Positions 1 through 8,753 are shown, counted from the first letter of the stretch. The stretch: DNA of 35,503 bases from Kiritimatiellota bacterium (GCA_030590505.1 JAUUYH010000003.1:1-35503), one strand, 5' to 3'. Numbers and translations: made by a program. The notes: a model not told the origin generated them from the sequence alone.

Positions 1-133
1 AACAGACAACAGACAACAGACAACAGACAACAGACAACAGACAACAGACAACAGACAACAGACAACAGACAACAGACAACAGACAACAGACAACAGACAA
101 CAGACAACAGACAACAGGCAACAGGCAACAGGC
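1..133. repeat. Heptanucleotide tandem repeat upstream of hisA
   Basis: Sixteen head-to-tail copies of AACAGAC (1-112) are followed by three AACAGGC copies (113-133), then the array decays. It starts at the window edge, so its true length is unknown. It ends 53 bp before the hisA start. A 7-bp unit is not a multiple of three, so length change would shift a frame if the array were translated; here it appears untranslated. It is probably a slippage-prone VNTR. Confidence 0.97.
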
Positions 134-186
134 AACAAAACATCAACAAGCAGAGATTTTGATCTCTATAATTATGGAACATCATT

Positions 187-924
187 ATGGCAAAATTAAT
201 AATACTACCAGCAATTGATTTAAGAGCTGGAAAGTGCGTAAGGCTTCAACAGGGAGATTACAATCAAGAAACCATCTATTCAGACTCACCAGCGACACAG
301 GCAAAAGAGTGGGAAGATAACGGTGCGGAATATATACACCTTGTGGATCTTGATGGAGCAAAAAATGGGGCACCTGCAAATCTTGAGGCTGTAAGAGCAA
401 TCACAGATGCAGTCACCACTCCCTGTGAACTGGGAGGGGGAATTCGCACGATTAAAGATGCTGAGGCCGTCTTTGCCGCCGGCGTTGATCGTATCATACT
501 AGGAACTATTGCCTGTAAAAATCCGGAATTAGTTAATTTGATGATAGAAAAGTTTGGAGCAGAAAAAATTGTAATCGGCATTGATGCAAAGGATGGTAAA
601 GCCGCTATTGCAGGATGGCTTAATGATACAGGACTGGACGCATTCAAACTTGCAGAAGATTTTGCAAAAAAAGGTGTAAAACGTTTTATATATACTGACA
701 TATCAACAGACGGTATGCTAACTGGTCCGAATCTTGAAGCCCAAGCAGAACTCTGCGGCAGGGTTCCAGGATGTGCGATTATCGCATCAGGTGGAGTTTC
801 AGAAGCTTCAGATATTGCGAAACTCGCAAATCTTAACAAAAGCAATTTAGAGGGTGTGATTGTAGGCAAAGCCCTTTACGATGGTAAAACAACCCTGAAA
901 GAGCTGTTAAAACAGTGTAAATAA
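187..924 (+). CDS. hisA: Phosphoribosylformimino-5-aminoimidazole carboxamide ribotide isomerase
   Basis: HisA performs the Amadori rearrangement of ProFAR to PRFAR, the fourth step of histidine biosynthesis, in the cytoplasm. The 245-residue length is normal. The (beta/alpha)8 barrel is recognisable: the N-terminal LPAIDLRAGKCVRL strand carries the acid D11, the GIDAKDGK strand carries D133, and the phosphate-binding loops are GGGIRT (84-88 region), TDISTDGMLTGPN (170-182) and ASGGVS near 200. A weak GGAA Shine-Dalgarno lies 8 nt before the ATG. No other his gene is in the window; hisF would be a normal neighbour but the gene to the right is convergent. Confidence is high because HisA and HisF differ in the D11/GID context and this fits HisA. 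Confidence 0.95.
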   Translation: MAKLIILPAIDLRAGKCVRLQQGDYNQETIYSDSPATQAKEWEDNGAEYIHLVDLDGAKNGAPANLEAVRAITDAVTTPCELGGGIRTIKDAEAVFAAGVDRIILGTIACKNPELVNLMIEKFGAEKIVIGIDAKDGKAAIAGWLNDTGLDAFKLAEDFAKKGVKRFIYTDISTDGMLTGPNLEAQAELCGRVPGCAIIASGGVSEASDIAKLANLNKSNLEGVIVGKALYDGKTTLKELLKQCK

Positions 925-993
925 AGAAGCTGTTCATTTCGCACAGGAATCAAATAGGCAGAAAAGATCCAGCAAGAAGCCACAAAAGCAAAA

Positions 994-1007
994 ACTCTAA
1001 AAAGAGT
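994..1007. terminator. Bidirectional hairpin terminator between hisA and oadG
   Basis: ACTCT-AAAA-AGAGT forms a 5-bp stem with a tetraloop between two convergent genes. It is followed by TTTT on the plus side and, read on the minus strand, by TTTTGC. The location and flanking T runs suit a short bidirectional terminator; the stem is weak. Confidence 0.5.
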
Positions 1008-1012
1008 CTGTT

Positions 1013-1237
1013 TTAGCCTCTGTGCTGATGAACTGCTGCAACAATAGCTGCAACTACATCATCATTATCACTTTGTGTGTTTTTCTGGGGCGCCGCTGCT
1101 TTTACAGGTTCTTCAAGTAGGTGAGCAAACGGAGAAAGTATTTTTGCCATCCATGTGATAAGCAAAACCATAATTGTAAGGAAAAGAAAAACCATTCCCA
1201 TACCAGTAACCATCAATTTTAAACCATCAACAAACAT
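1013..1237 (-). CDS. oadG: OadG-like sodium-pump decarboxylase gamma subunit
   Basis: This 74-residue protein has one N-terminal membrane helix (about residues 8-32, GMGMVFLFLTIMVLLITW), then a charged and Ala/Pro-containing linker and a short C-terminus, the layout of OadG/MmdD gamma subunits. These anchor Na+-translocating decarboxylases (oxaloacetate, methylmalonyl-CoA) and stabilise the complex. An AAGGAG ribosome-binding site stands 10 nt before the ATG. The C-terminal tail ends HQHRG; His residues near the end bind Zn2+ in OadG. The usual alpha (biotin/carboxyltransferase) and beta (membrane pump) genes are not adjacent: hisA is convergent on one side and a lipoprotein gene lies on the other, so the gene is orphaned here. 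Confidence 0.75.
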   Translation of the reverse strand: MFVDGLKLMVTGMGMVFLFLTIMVLLITWMAKILSPFAHLLEEPVKAAAPQKNTQSDNDDVVAAIVAAVHQHRG

Positions 1238-1339
1238 ATTATCAGCACTCCTTAAACATTCAGTTAATAAATTTTCTAATCTACTTCAACCTATCTTCGC
1301 AATCAACAGCGACGCTTGACGGCAGAACTCCACGATCTT

Positions 1340-1427
1340 TATACCGCAAGCGGTAGAGATCTTGTATTTCTTTGATTGACTACTCAACCTCAAGCGAAAT
1401 GCTCAGATTTCACCCGCGTAAAGTATA
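1340..1427 (-). repeat. 86-bp palindromic interspersed element, copy 1
   Basis: This is one of six copies (others at 9993, 13226, 20271, 21825, 24560). The ends read TATAC...GTATA with an inner hairpin ACCGCTTGCGGT; it belongs to the sub-type with GTTGAGTAG in the middle. It lies in the 355-bp gap between oadG and the lipoprotein gene. The rest of that gap shows no gene; only a short CGATGCAAGCATCG palindrome at about 1437-1450 stands out. Confidence 0.9.
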
Positions 1428-1592
1428 GTCTGTCTCGATGCAAGCATCGTATAATCAACCCCACCTTAATGAGATTAAACTGTCATTGCCTCAACAATAA
1501 TTAATAAAGTTGAAAAGTAACAGTAGACAACTTATCCATTATATATTCAATTTCAAATGAGTTAGGAAGAAATGATAGATATTTTCAAAGAA

Positions 1593-2936
1593 TTACTGCT
1601 TTTGGGAAAAAATCAACGTTTTCCGCCATCTTCTACCAGGTCTATAAAAAAGAGACATATTTCCTTGGCCGTCAAATAGAAGATATTTTTTGTGTTGCGG
1701 CAGATATGATAATAGCAGAGCATCTCCTTTAGTTTTAGGTTTTAGTTTTTCGGGGCTGAAAGAATCAAGTTTCTTAAGTGATTTTAGGTCAATAATTGAT
1801 ACAGCCTTATTCTTATATTCTTCAAAAACAATCGCCTTAACATCATCTCTAAAAAAAAGTTTACGACCCGCAAGAGGTGACAACTGTTTTAAAGAATTAT
1901 CAACTACAAGATTAAGTGGGTTTTGATATGACAACATGGCAAATATATTATTTTCGATACAAAGAGCGGCATTCGGAAGGGATTTTAAATTAATTGGAAT
2001 CTCTTTAAGCTTCATATTATCGGAAAACTTAAAAACCTCAATCTCATTTTTGCCGATAAGAGCAAACTGAGAATCATCCGGTGAAATTACAGTTAGCCCC
2101 TCTTTCTGGTTGCACTCAATGGGAGTCGGCATCTGATCAAAACTTTTAAGTTCAAAGAGATAGAGCTTACTCTTTTTACTACCTGGTTTTAATATAAGTT
2201 TCTCTCCATTTTTTGTAATTGCGAAATTCGCAGAAGATGCACTTATAGGTTGTGATGATAGAGATATCTTACCTGTTTTAAGGTCTATGATATGGAGAGA
2301 TCCCGAATTCAGATCTTTTTGACTCTTCTCCCAGACTACTACCTTTGTTGTAGAAGGTATAAACTTTACCTGCGATAAGAACTTGCCTGAAAAATAGAAG
2401 ATACCATTAATATTAAAATTGTAAGCATTTATCAAAACTAAAAGTGTAGATACCGCTTTACCCTGTGATGAAACATTATCAAGGACAGCAATAAGAGATT
2501 TATCCTGCGATATTACCGCATCTGGCAGCCTGACTCCACCTTTCCCTGAGAAGCTCCAGTTAGGAAGCCATGAATATTTGGTTGAATTCACAACATCTGA
2601 AGCCAGTGACGAAGATGGTGGAGTGCTTTCTATAAATTCCTGATTGTCAAATTTATTTTGAACAAATGCTCCTGATTTGAAAAACTTGCGTCCATCATCA
2701 ACTTGCAGCTCCTCGCTCTTCACCTCTGGTTGGTGAACAGTATTTGAAAATATTTTACTAAACTCATCTGCGTCAACAAGTTTCGCAGCAGAGCTTTCAT
2801 CACTCTCCTCAGAAGAACGACTCTCTGTCATTGAGGGATTGCTCTTTTTAGAAGGCAACTCCTTAGCAGGTGCCTTACCGCACGAAGAAAACAGAGAGAC
2901 GCAAACGAAAACCAAAAGTACATAATATATTTTCAT
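1593..2936 (-). CDS. Lipoprotein with probable beta-propeller-like body, unknown function
   Basis: I do not recognise this gene. The product has a type II signal (hydrophobic 5-18, then LFSSC) suggesting lipidation, then a Ser/Glu/Lys-rich linker to about residue 80. The rest alternates short beta-strand-like segments with repeated phrases such as 'LIAVLDN', 'KVVVWEKS', 'LHIIDLKTG', 'FALIGKNEIEVF', 'KAVSIIDLKSLKKL', the style of WD40/YVTN-type propellers. An upstream ATG three codons earlier (2945) is possible, but AGGA lies 9 nt before the ATG at 2936 and directly abuts the earlier one, so 2936 is preferred (447 aa). It is monocistronic, and codon use looks like that of its neighbours. Confidence 0.7.
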   Translation of the reverse strand: MKIYYVLLVFVCVSLFSSCGKAPAKELPSKKSNPSMTESRSSEESDESSAAKLVDADEFSKIFSNTVHQPEVKSEELQVDDGRKFFKSGAFVQNKFDNQEFIESTPPSSSLASDVVNSTKYSWLPNWSFSGKGGVRLPDAVISQDKSLIAVLDNVSSQGKAVSTLLVLINAYNFNINGIFYFSGKFLSQVKFIPSTTKVVVWEKSQKDLNSGSLHIIDLKTGKISLSSQPISASSANFAITKNGEKLILKPGSKKSKLYLFELKSFDQMPTPIECNQKEGLTVISPDDSQFALIGKNEIEVFKFSDNMKLKEIPINLKSLPNAALCIENNIFAMLSYQNPLNLVVDNSLKQLSPLAGRKLFFRDDVKAIVFEEYKNKAVSIIDLKSLKKLDSFSPEKLKPKTKGDALLLSYLPQHKKYLLFDGQGNMSLFYRPGRRWRKTLIFSQKQ

Positions 2937-3421
2937 AATAAACATTCCTGAGATGATAAAAAAATTTCTATTACTTATGCTTTAAAATAGCTGATAGCAG
3001 AGAAAAGGCAAGTTACAGGAGATTAAATTAAAGTAAAATTGATTTTAAACGTTCGATAATTAAACTAGTGAATGAAGAAATTTAAGACAAAAATTAAGGC
3101 AACTATCGACATCTTTCAGCTTTTTCTTCTCTTAGGCCACCAGCGACCTTGTGTCGTTGGAGCCAATGTCGAATTTTCTTCAAAAGAAAAAGCGACATCT
3201 CCCACCCCCTCCCCTCTGCCTTGTTCAAAGGCAGGGGGGAAATGCTAACTTCGCATACCGTAAACAGCAAGACCATTCTTTTTGCTTGCAACGTTATATT
3301 TGTGACGGGTTGAAAACCGTCCTACGTATGTCGGAATTCATTCCGACACTTTTTATGCTGCAAAAACGGAAAGTTTTCTTAGGGACAGGTTGATCAATCC
3401 CCCCATATTGCCGATTTAATA
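2937..3421. other. Gene-free stretch with hairpin islands
   Basis: Open frames here (for example 3103-3291 minus, 3151-3393 plus) are short, lack a plausible ribosome-binding site and have no protein-like pattern. The stretch holds low-complexity C/T tracts (3198-3240) and a set of small inverted repeats described separately at 3244-3347. Confidence 0.7.
3244..3395. repeat. Hairpin-module island A (paired with 13322-13455)
   Basis: Three short modules recur in both islands: GCTAACTTCGC (3244-3254); GACGGGTTGAAAACCGTC (3304-3321); GTCGGAATTCATTCCGAC (3330-3347); and a GGGACAGGTTGAT block at about 3382-3394. In the other island the same modules appear as GCTAAGTTCGC, GACGGTCTTTAAACCGTC, GTCGGAATAAATTCCGAC and GGGACAGGTTGAT. 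Loop bases vary while stems are kept. Confidence 0.8.
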
Positions 3422-6400
3422 TCATGTTTTTTCTTTAACAAACTGAATATAGATCAATGGTATCACATACAAGGAAAGGATGGTTGATGAGATTAACCCT
3501 CCTACAACCGCGATACCGCAACCTGAACGCAGTTCAGAACCCAGCCCATTTCCCAATGCCATTGGTAGAATCCCTAAAATTGCAGCAATACTTGTCATTG
3601 CAATCGGACGAAATTTTTCTTTAGCCGATTCAAGCATTGCCTGTTTAGGAGGTATGCCTTTTGCGCGCAAGATAATAACATTATCCATAATTAAAATTGC
3701 GTTATTGACAACAATCCCAATCAGCATTACGCCTCCTAGTAATCCCATCATAGATAGTGAAATTCCTGCAATAAACAATGCCCAATAAAGTCCGATCAAG
3801 GCTAAAGGTAGAGTTACAAGAATCATTAATGGTTGAGTCCATGATTCAAGAATTGCGGCAATAAGTAGATATGTGAGAATTGATGCAATGATAATTGCTT
3901 CAAGAAAATCGATTTGAGCTTCACTCATCTTTTCAACTTTGCCAGCAAATCGCATGGTATATCCTTGTGGTAAGACCTCCATTGTAAGTTTACTCAATTG
4001 ATTTACAGCATCCCCTAAAGCTACCCCTGGAGCGGGATTCGCTAATATTTTCACAATGCGTCTTTTTTCTGCTCTTGTAATCTGAATAGGGATAGTACTT
4101 GGGGTAAGGGTAGCAACTGATTCGATACTCAAAGGACGCCCTGACTTTGTCAGAAGGGTATACTCTTTGAGTTGTCCCACTCCTTTTTCTTCTTCCAATT
4201 CTACTCTTATATCATAAGATCTATCTGCAATTTTGTATGTTCCTACTTCTATACCTTCGATATTCCCTCTCAAAAGCATCCCTACAAGTTGTGCTGACAC
4301 TCTCATATCCTGTAATATAGGACGCTTGGGAATAATTTTAATTTCAGGTTTAGGAGCACGAACGGTATTATCCACATCTACCATTAAACCACCTGTTGCC
4401 GCTAGAGATGAAACCTTTTTCCCTAATTCATTAAGCACTTCCAAGTCATCTCCAGCAATTTCCATCTCTATTTCCGAATTTGAACCACCGACAATGCTGG
4501 GAATATTAACAGTTACGATACAATCAGGTTCATTTTGCAACTCATTGCGGAAAAGAGCTGCCATTTGCTCCATGTTCATATCTCGATCATTCTTTTCAGT
4601 TGTTTTGACCATTATTTCGGCTAGATATACTCCTTCGGAAACTTGCCCTAAAGATCCCTGTACTTTACCAATCAAAGTTGATGTCGTAATAACTTCTGGC
4701 AATTTTCTGATACGTTTTTCTATCTTCTTACTCCTTCTAATAGTCTCATCAATGTTGTAGTAAGAGGGATATTCAATTTTGACAGCAAATTCTCCTCTGT
4801 CATTATTAGGGAAAAATCCCATTCCGACGTTGGGAACAATAAAAATGAAGGTAAAAATAAGCAACGCAAAAACAAAAACAAAAACTATCCACGGGCGACG
4901 ACTGTTTTTTTGTAAGCTTTTATAATAATAACCCTCACATGCATTATAAAATATATTCCAATATTTTGTATAAAAGCTCATCAGTTTTTTGTGTATAGGC
5001 ATCTTATTTTTAAGCAATTGCGATGAAAGAAGAGGAGTAAGAGTAAAGCTTATAAAAAGTGAAACAAGAGTTACAGCGGTCATTGTAACAGCAAAAGGAG
5101 CAAAATATCGCCCAATAATTGATGACATTAATGCTATTGGAATAAAAACAACAACATTGGTAAGAGCACTAGCAACAACAGGAAGTGCGACTTCTCCAGT
5201 TCCTTTTCTCGAAGCATCTTTGGGGTCAAGTCCGGCATGAAGTTTCTGAAATACATTTTCGATAACCACAATCGAATTGGTCACAAGAACACCAACAGAA
5301 GTTCCCAATGCAAGTAATGTTGAATTATTAAATGTATAATTAAAATAGCGCATTATCATAAAAGTTATTATCAGCGAGGTTGGCATACTGATCACAACAA
5401 TTATTGTCGAACGAACCTCATGGAGAAACATAAAAAGAATAACAGCGGTCAGAATTATACCGAGAAAAACGCTGTACCATGCGTCAGATACACTCGATTG
5501 AATAAATTCCGCATCATCGGTAAACCAGATCAATTGCACTCCTCCTGGCATGGCATTTGAATCTTTTATCTTCGCAACAAGCTCTTTAATTTTTTGAACC
5601 ACCACTACAGCATTCGCTTCACCTTTTTTCGTTATTTTTAAGTTTACAGCAGGTTTGCCATTGTAGAATGCTCTTGTTCTTTTATCTTTTGACATCATTG
5701 TAACTTCAGCGATATCTCCGATATATATTCTACCGATTTCGCTTTGCCCGATCTCAAGTGCTTTTATTTCATCTAGGCTTTTGAATTCCGCATCAAAAGT
5801 TACACTAATTTCCTCAATCCCAGCATGCAGATTTCCCGAAGGTATTTTAAGATTGTTCAATGCTAATTGCCGGATAACATCAACACTATTCAATCCTGTT
5901 GATGCTAGCTTTTCTTTATCAATTGTAATATGAACTTCTAATTCTTCACCGCCAGTAACCTGCACATCTGCGACGCCTTCGATTGTAGATAATTTATCAG
6001 AGAGAGTTTCGTCAGCATAGTCATAAAGGTTATCTATCGGTAAGTCACCTGTCAATAACAGAGTCGCAATAGGTTTCGCATTAATATCAAATTTTAAAAT
6101 TTTAGGCGTCTCAACGTCACTCGAAAAATCGTTTCGAATCAAGTCAATCTTTTCTCGAACATCAATTGCTGCAATATCAACATTGATAGAGAGCTGGAAC
6201 TCCAAAATTGTTATACACACATTTTCCATACAATTGGAATGTACATGCTTTAAGCCATCCACATTACTAACCGCATCTTCAATCTTCTTTGCGACATCAA
6301 CTTCTATCTCTTCTGGACTGGCTCCGGGATAAATAGTCGTAACTGTCACATACGGGATGTCAATTTCAGGCATATTATTAAGGCCTATTTTTCTATAAGA

Positions 6401-6481
6401 ATAAATCCCCGCAAGAACTAAAGCAATCATAATCGCCGTCATCGCTATTGGACGTTTTATAGAAAAGTTACTTAGAAACAT
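3422..6481 (-). CDS. RND (HAE1-type) efflux transporter, inner-membrane subunit
   Basis: This 1019-residue protein has the AcrB/MdtB layout: N-terminal helix at about 10-28 (FSIKRPIAMTAIMIALVLAG), porter domains with PYVTVTTIYPGASPEEIE near 43-60, a TM2-TM6 block at 336-490, a second periplasmic half, and a TM8-TM12 block from about 850. The partner membrane-fusion protein is encoded just upstream, and the two frames overlap by 14 nt; an AAGGAG site sits 7 nt before the ATG. No outer-membrane channel gene is nearby, so a TolC-like protein elsewhere is presumed. Oddity: TM4, where AcrB has the proton-relay pair D407/D408 (many relatives keep one Asp, VDNSIVV), reads LVTNSIVVIENV here (T401, N402), and TM10 reads VVNNAILIMD without the AcrB K940. 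The substrate cannot be read from sequence. Confidence 0.93.
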   Translation of the reverse strand: MFLSNFSIKRPIAMTAIMIALVLAGIYSYRKIGLNNMPEIDIPYVTVTTIYPGASPEEIEVDVAKKIEDAVSNVDGLKHVHSNCMENVCITILEFQLSINVDIAAIDVREKIDLIRNDFSSDVETPKILKFDINAKPIATLLLTGDLPIDNLYDYADETLSDKLSTIEGVADVQVTGGEELEVHITIDKEKLASTGLNSVDVIRQLALNNLKIPSGNLHAGIEEISVTFDAEFKSLDEIKALEIGQSEIGRIYIGDIAEVTMMSKDKRTRAFYNGKPAVNLKITKKGEANAVVVVQKIKELVAKIKDSNAMPGGVQLIWFTDDAEFIQSSVSDAWYSVFLGIILTAVILFMFLHEVRSTIIVVISMPTSLIITFMIMRYFNYTFNNSTLLALGTSVGVLVTNSIVVIENVFQKLHAGLDPKDASRKGTGEVALPVVASALTNVVVFIPIALMSSIIGRYFAPFAVTMTAVTLVSLFISFTLTPLLSSQLLKNKMPIHKKLMSFYTKYWNIFYNACEGYYYKSLQKNSRRPWIVFVFVFALLIFTFIFIVPNVGMGFFPNNDRGEFAVKIEYPSYYNIDETIRRSKKIEKRIRKLPEVITTSTLIGKVQGSLGQVSEGVYLAEIMVKTTEKNDRDMNMEQMAALFRNELQNEPDCIVTVNIPSIVGGSNSEIEMEIAGDDLEVLNELGKKVSSLAATGGLMVDVDNTVRAPKPEIKIIPKRPILQDMRVSAQLVGMLLRGNIEGIEVGTYKIADRSYDIRVELEEEKGVGQLKEYTLLTKSGRPLSIESVATLTPSTIPIQITRAEKRRIVKILANPAPGVALGDAVNQLSKLTMEVLPQGYTMRFAGKVEKMSEAQIDFLEAIIIASILTYLLIAAILESWTQPLMILVTLPLALIGLYWALFIAGISLSMMGLLGGVMLIGIVVNNAILIMDNVIILRAKGIPPKQAMLESAKEKFRPIAMTSIAAILGILPMALGNGLGSELRSGCGIAVVGGLISSTILSLYVIPLIYIQFVKEKT

Positions 6482-7670
6482 TGTGCAACTCCTTCGATCT
6501 CTTATCGATTATTTTAATCTTCATACCATCATCAAGAAAAGATTGCCCTTTGATTATTACAGAAAGATGATTATCAACAAAATCTTTTATCTCTGTATAA
6601 TTGTTGTCAATTATTCCACATTTTATTTCTAAAGCATCAGCTTTATCTTTATTTGCAACAAAAATAATTGACCGATTACCGCGTCTTGCCATTACCGCTT
6701 CTGTGGGGACTCCATAAGCCATTTTTTCGTGAAAAATCAAATCAATAGAACAGAGCATTCCACTGACCAACTTTTTATTGTTTGGCAAGTCAATTTTAAT
6801 TTCAAAAGTTCTGCTAGTTGGGTCAATACTGGGAGAGCAGTACGAAATCACAGACTCTGTTAACACTTCCTCATTAAGATTATAGATTACAGCTTTACTT
6901 TTGCCTGCTTCGATCATCGAATAATAGTTGGAGCTTAAAAGAATTGAGATCTCAAGATTATCTGGTTTCTCAACCATTAAAACACAATCACCTTTTTTTG
7001 CATATTCACCCAACTCCTTTATCACGGATGTAATAACACCGTCAATAGGAGCCTTGATCATTGAATCGTCTAACTCCTTTTTTGCTATTTTCACATTGCT
7101 TTGAGCTTGCTCAACAATTGCTTTGGTGTGTTCCAAATTTGCTTCAGCGCTTTTTATATCGGCTTTTGCTTTTTCCCAAAGGAGCTCAATCCGTTCAAAA
7201 TTATCTTTCGATATAACTCTGTTTTCAATCAGCTTTTTTGCTCTTTTAAAATCAAGTTCACCTTTTTCAAGCTTAATCGTCTCTATTTCCAGCTGAATCA
7301 ATGCTCGCTTTACTTTTGTCTTTGCGACATTTACATTTTGCTCAGCAACCTCAACTTCACTTTCAAGGTTAAATTTATCACATTGAAATAACATCATACC
7401 TTTTTTTACTACATCACCTTCTTCAACCATCATATTTTCCAGTACACCATCAATACGCGCGCATATATCAGCGTATTCCTTCGGCTCAATATTTCCTTGG
7501 ACCCTGATCTTTTTTTTAAATTTCATATATTTTGGTTGTTCAACTTCAACATTGACTGGAGGCTTGTCGATTTTCTCTCTCTTCCCACATGAGCAAAAAA
7601 TTAGAACGATACTGAGGGAAAATAAATGCGTTATATGATTAGCGTGCTTTATGTAGTGAAAATTTCTCAT
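6468..7670 (-). CDS. RND-pump periplasmic membrane-fusion protein (lipoprotein)
   Basis: This 400-residue AcrA/MexA-type adaptor couples the inner-membrane RND pump to an outer-membrane channel. It has an N-terminal hydrophobic segment ending IFCSC (lipid attachment at about C28), the first lipoyl half (IEPKEYADICARIDGVLENMMVEEGD...), a long alpha-helical hairpin at about 115-205 with heptad Ala/Leu/Lys pattern, the second lipoyl half with SMIKAPIDGVITSV, then beta-barrel and membrane-proximal domains (PSIDPTSRTFEIKIDLPN). The start ATG overlaps the stop of the upstream tetR (ATGA), implying translational coupling, with AGGAAG as ribosome-binding site. It is the middle gene of a tetR-MFP-RND operon. 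Confidence 0.93.
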   Translation of the reverse strand: MRNFHYIKHANHITHLFSLSIVLIFCSCGKREKIDKPPVNVEVEQPKYMKFKKKIRVQGNIEPKEYADICARIDGVLENMMVEEGDVVKKGMMLFQCDKFNLESEVEVAEQNVNVAKTKVKRALIQLEIETIKLEKGELDFKRAKKLIENRVISKDNFERIELLWEKAKADIKSAEANLEHTKAIVEQAQSNVKIAKKELDDSMIKAPIDGVITSVIKELGEYAKKGDCVLMVEKPDNLEISILLSSNYYSMIEAGKSKAVIYNLNEEVLTESVISYCSPSIDPTSRTFEIKIDLPNNKKLVSGMLCSIDLIFHEKMAYGVPTEAVMARRGNRSIIFVANKDKADALEIKCGIIDNNYTEIKDFVDNHLSVIIKGQSFLDDGMKIKIIDKRSKELHNVSK

Positions 7671-8290
7671 ATTATTGTCTTCCTAAATTTTAGTCTTGAA
7701 CATGCTCCATTTGTAATATAAGAAGCAATATCTTCGATACGGTTTTCCTTCTTCAGAAAATCAGATTGAAACAGCTGTTGGACAATTACTTTGTTTTGAT
7801 CATAAAAAAGACATTGTGATAAAAGAGAGAACAGAATGATATAAACTTGCTCTTTTGACGTATCATCGGGAACCCCACAGCTTACATAGTACTCTATAGG
7901 TACAAAATATGGCTCAAAATATTTTTTGAAAAATTCAGAGAAATGTTCCGAAGGGTCAAGCATTTCCCGAAATAATATTTTATTCTTCCATTGCGAAAGA
8001 GAAGATGAATTGGTAACACTTGTTAAAATACCAAGAACCCAATTAAATATTTCACATTCCCACTCTTTCTCTGTTTTTATCGCTATCTTGGAGACTGCCT
8101 CCTTAGATGTATGCTCAAATAAATAATCGACGACATACTTATAAAGTATCTCTTTGCTTCTAAAATGGTAATTAATAGCAGCAATATTAACCTTGGCTCT
8201 ATGACAAATATTTCTGGTTGTAGTCGATTGATAACCATTATTAGAGAACTCTTCAGCCGCCGCCAATAAAATCTTTTCTTTCGTATCCAT
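7667..8290 (-). CDS. TetR-family repressor of the efflux operon
   Basis: The product is 207 residues. The N-terminal 50 residues form the TetR helix-turn-helix: KEKILLAAAEEFSNNGYQST (4-23) followed by TTRNICHRAKVNIAAINYHFRSKEILY, including the typical NYHF-KEILY stretch. The C-terminal ligand domain contains LSQWKNKILFREMLDPSEHF, resembling the CecR/DUF1956 group of efflux regulators. It is first in an operon with the membrane-fusion and RND genes and probably represses its own promoter, releasing it when an exported compound binds. AAAGGTG precedes the ATG. The role as local repressor is inferred from position. Confidence 0.92.
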   Translation of the reverse strand: MDTKEKILLAAAEEFSNNGYQSTTTRNICHRAKVNIAAINYHFRSKEILYKYVVDYLFEHTSKEAVSKIAIKTEKEWECEIFNWVLGILTSVTNSSSLSQWKNKILFREMLDPSEHFSEFFKKYFEPYFVPIEYYVSCGVPDDTSKEQVYIILFSLLSQCLFYDQNKVIVQQLFQSDFLKKENRIEDIASYITNGACSRLKFRKTII

Positions 8291-8306
8291 TATTGCACCT
8301 TTATTA

Positions 8307-8359
8307 AATTATATAATTAATCATTTGATTCAAGCAACAATTTAAAGCATTTGTTTGAA
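8307..8359. promoter_or_regulatory. Candidate TetR operator/promoter region
   Basis: Just upstream of tetR there are two dyads: AATTATATAATT (8307-8318, perfect 12-bp palindrome) and the longer TTCAAGCAA (8329-8337) / TTGTTTGAA (8351-8359), with eight of nine positions complementary and 13 bp between arms. The second has the spacing expected of a TetR dimer site. No experimental support. Confidence 0.4.
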
Positions 8360-8640
8360 TATTCAATAGCGAATTTTAAAAAACAGCAAATAAAGCCTTA
8401 CAGACTACTCTTTTGCTTATTCTTTTACATCTCTTTCAGCTTTTGCTATTTGCGTTGGGACAACGCAAGCTACTGAAGAAAAAAAATAGACCAATCCCTA
8501 TTCTTTTCTGTTAAACCACCGATAATATAAAATGATTCTAGCTTTCTTACTTGCTTTTTTTTCTATTCATGCTAGCTTCTTGCTTATTAAATGAATGGCT
8601 CTTAACATCTTTAATATCTAATTATTGATATATATAAAAA
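8360..8640. other. Non-coding gap between divergent tetR and fabF
   Basis: No gene is seen. The one structured site is a perfect 8-bp inverted repeat, TTGCGTTG-GGA-CAACGCAA (8450-8468). It lacks a T run, so it does not look like an intrinsic terminator; it resembles the short hairpin modules elsewhere in the window. Confidence 0.55.
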
Positions 8641-8723
8641 AACTACCTCGATGTTTACTCGAGCATGGCGACAGATCTGCAAAGCAGATAACCATACGAG
8701 GTATATACGCTTTTAATAAAAGC
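8641..8723 (+). ncRNA. Structured leader-like element upstream of fabF
   Basis: Nested inverted repeats suggest a folded RNA: TACCTCG (8644-8650) with CGAGGTA (8697-8703); ATGG with CCAT; ATCTGC-AAA-GCAGAT (8675-8689); and a separate GCTTTTAATAAAAGC hairpin (8709-8723). A competing pairing CTCGA/TCGAG exists near 8647-8663. The element ends 30 nt before the fabF start. Its two ends, without the middle, recur at 27016-27051. It matches no riboswitch class I know; it may be a mobile palindromic repeat rather than a regulator. Confidence 0.35.
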
Positions 8724-8753
8724 TTATGCGAACTAACTAGGAAATACTATTTA

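Noticed and set aside
1-133. Tandem array as CRISPR
   Set aside because: Units are 7 bp without spacers; no cas genes are nearby.
276-869. 197-codon minus-strand frame opposite hisA
   Set aside because: Shadow of hisA; the composition is Ser/Pro/Ala-rich and there is no start signal.
3103-3393. Short overlapping frames on both strands
   Set aside because: They run through hairpin modules and C/T tracts, lack ribosome-binding sites and look non-protein-like.
4233-4760. 175-codon plus-strand frame within the RND gene
   Set aside because: Antisense shadow of a strongly matched RND protein.
8625-8753. 43-codon N-terminal extension of the FabF-like gene
   Set aside because: It crosses the hairpin element, resembles no KAS sequence, and a ribosome-binding site precedes the ATG at 8754.
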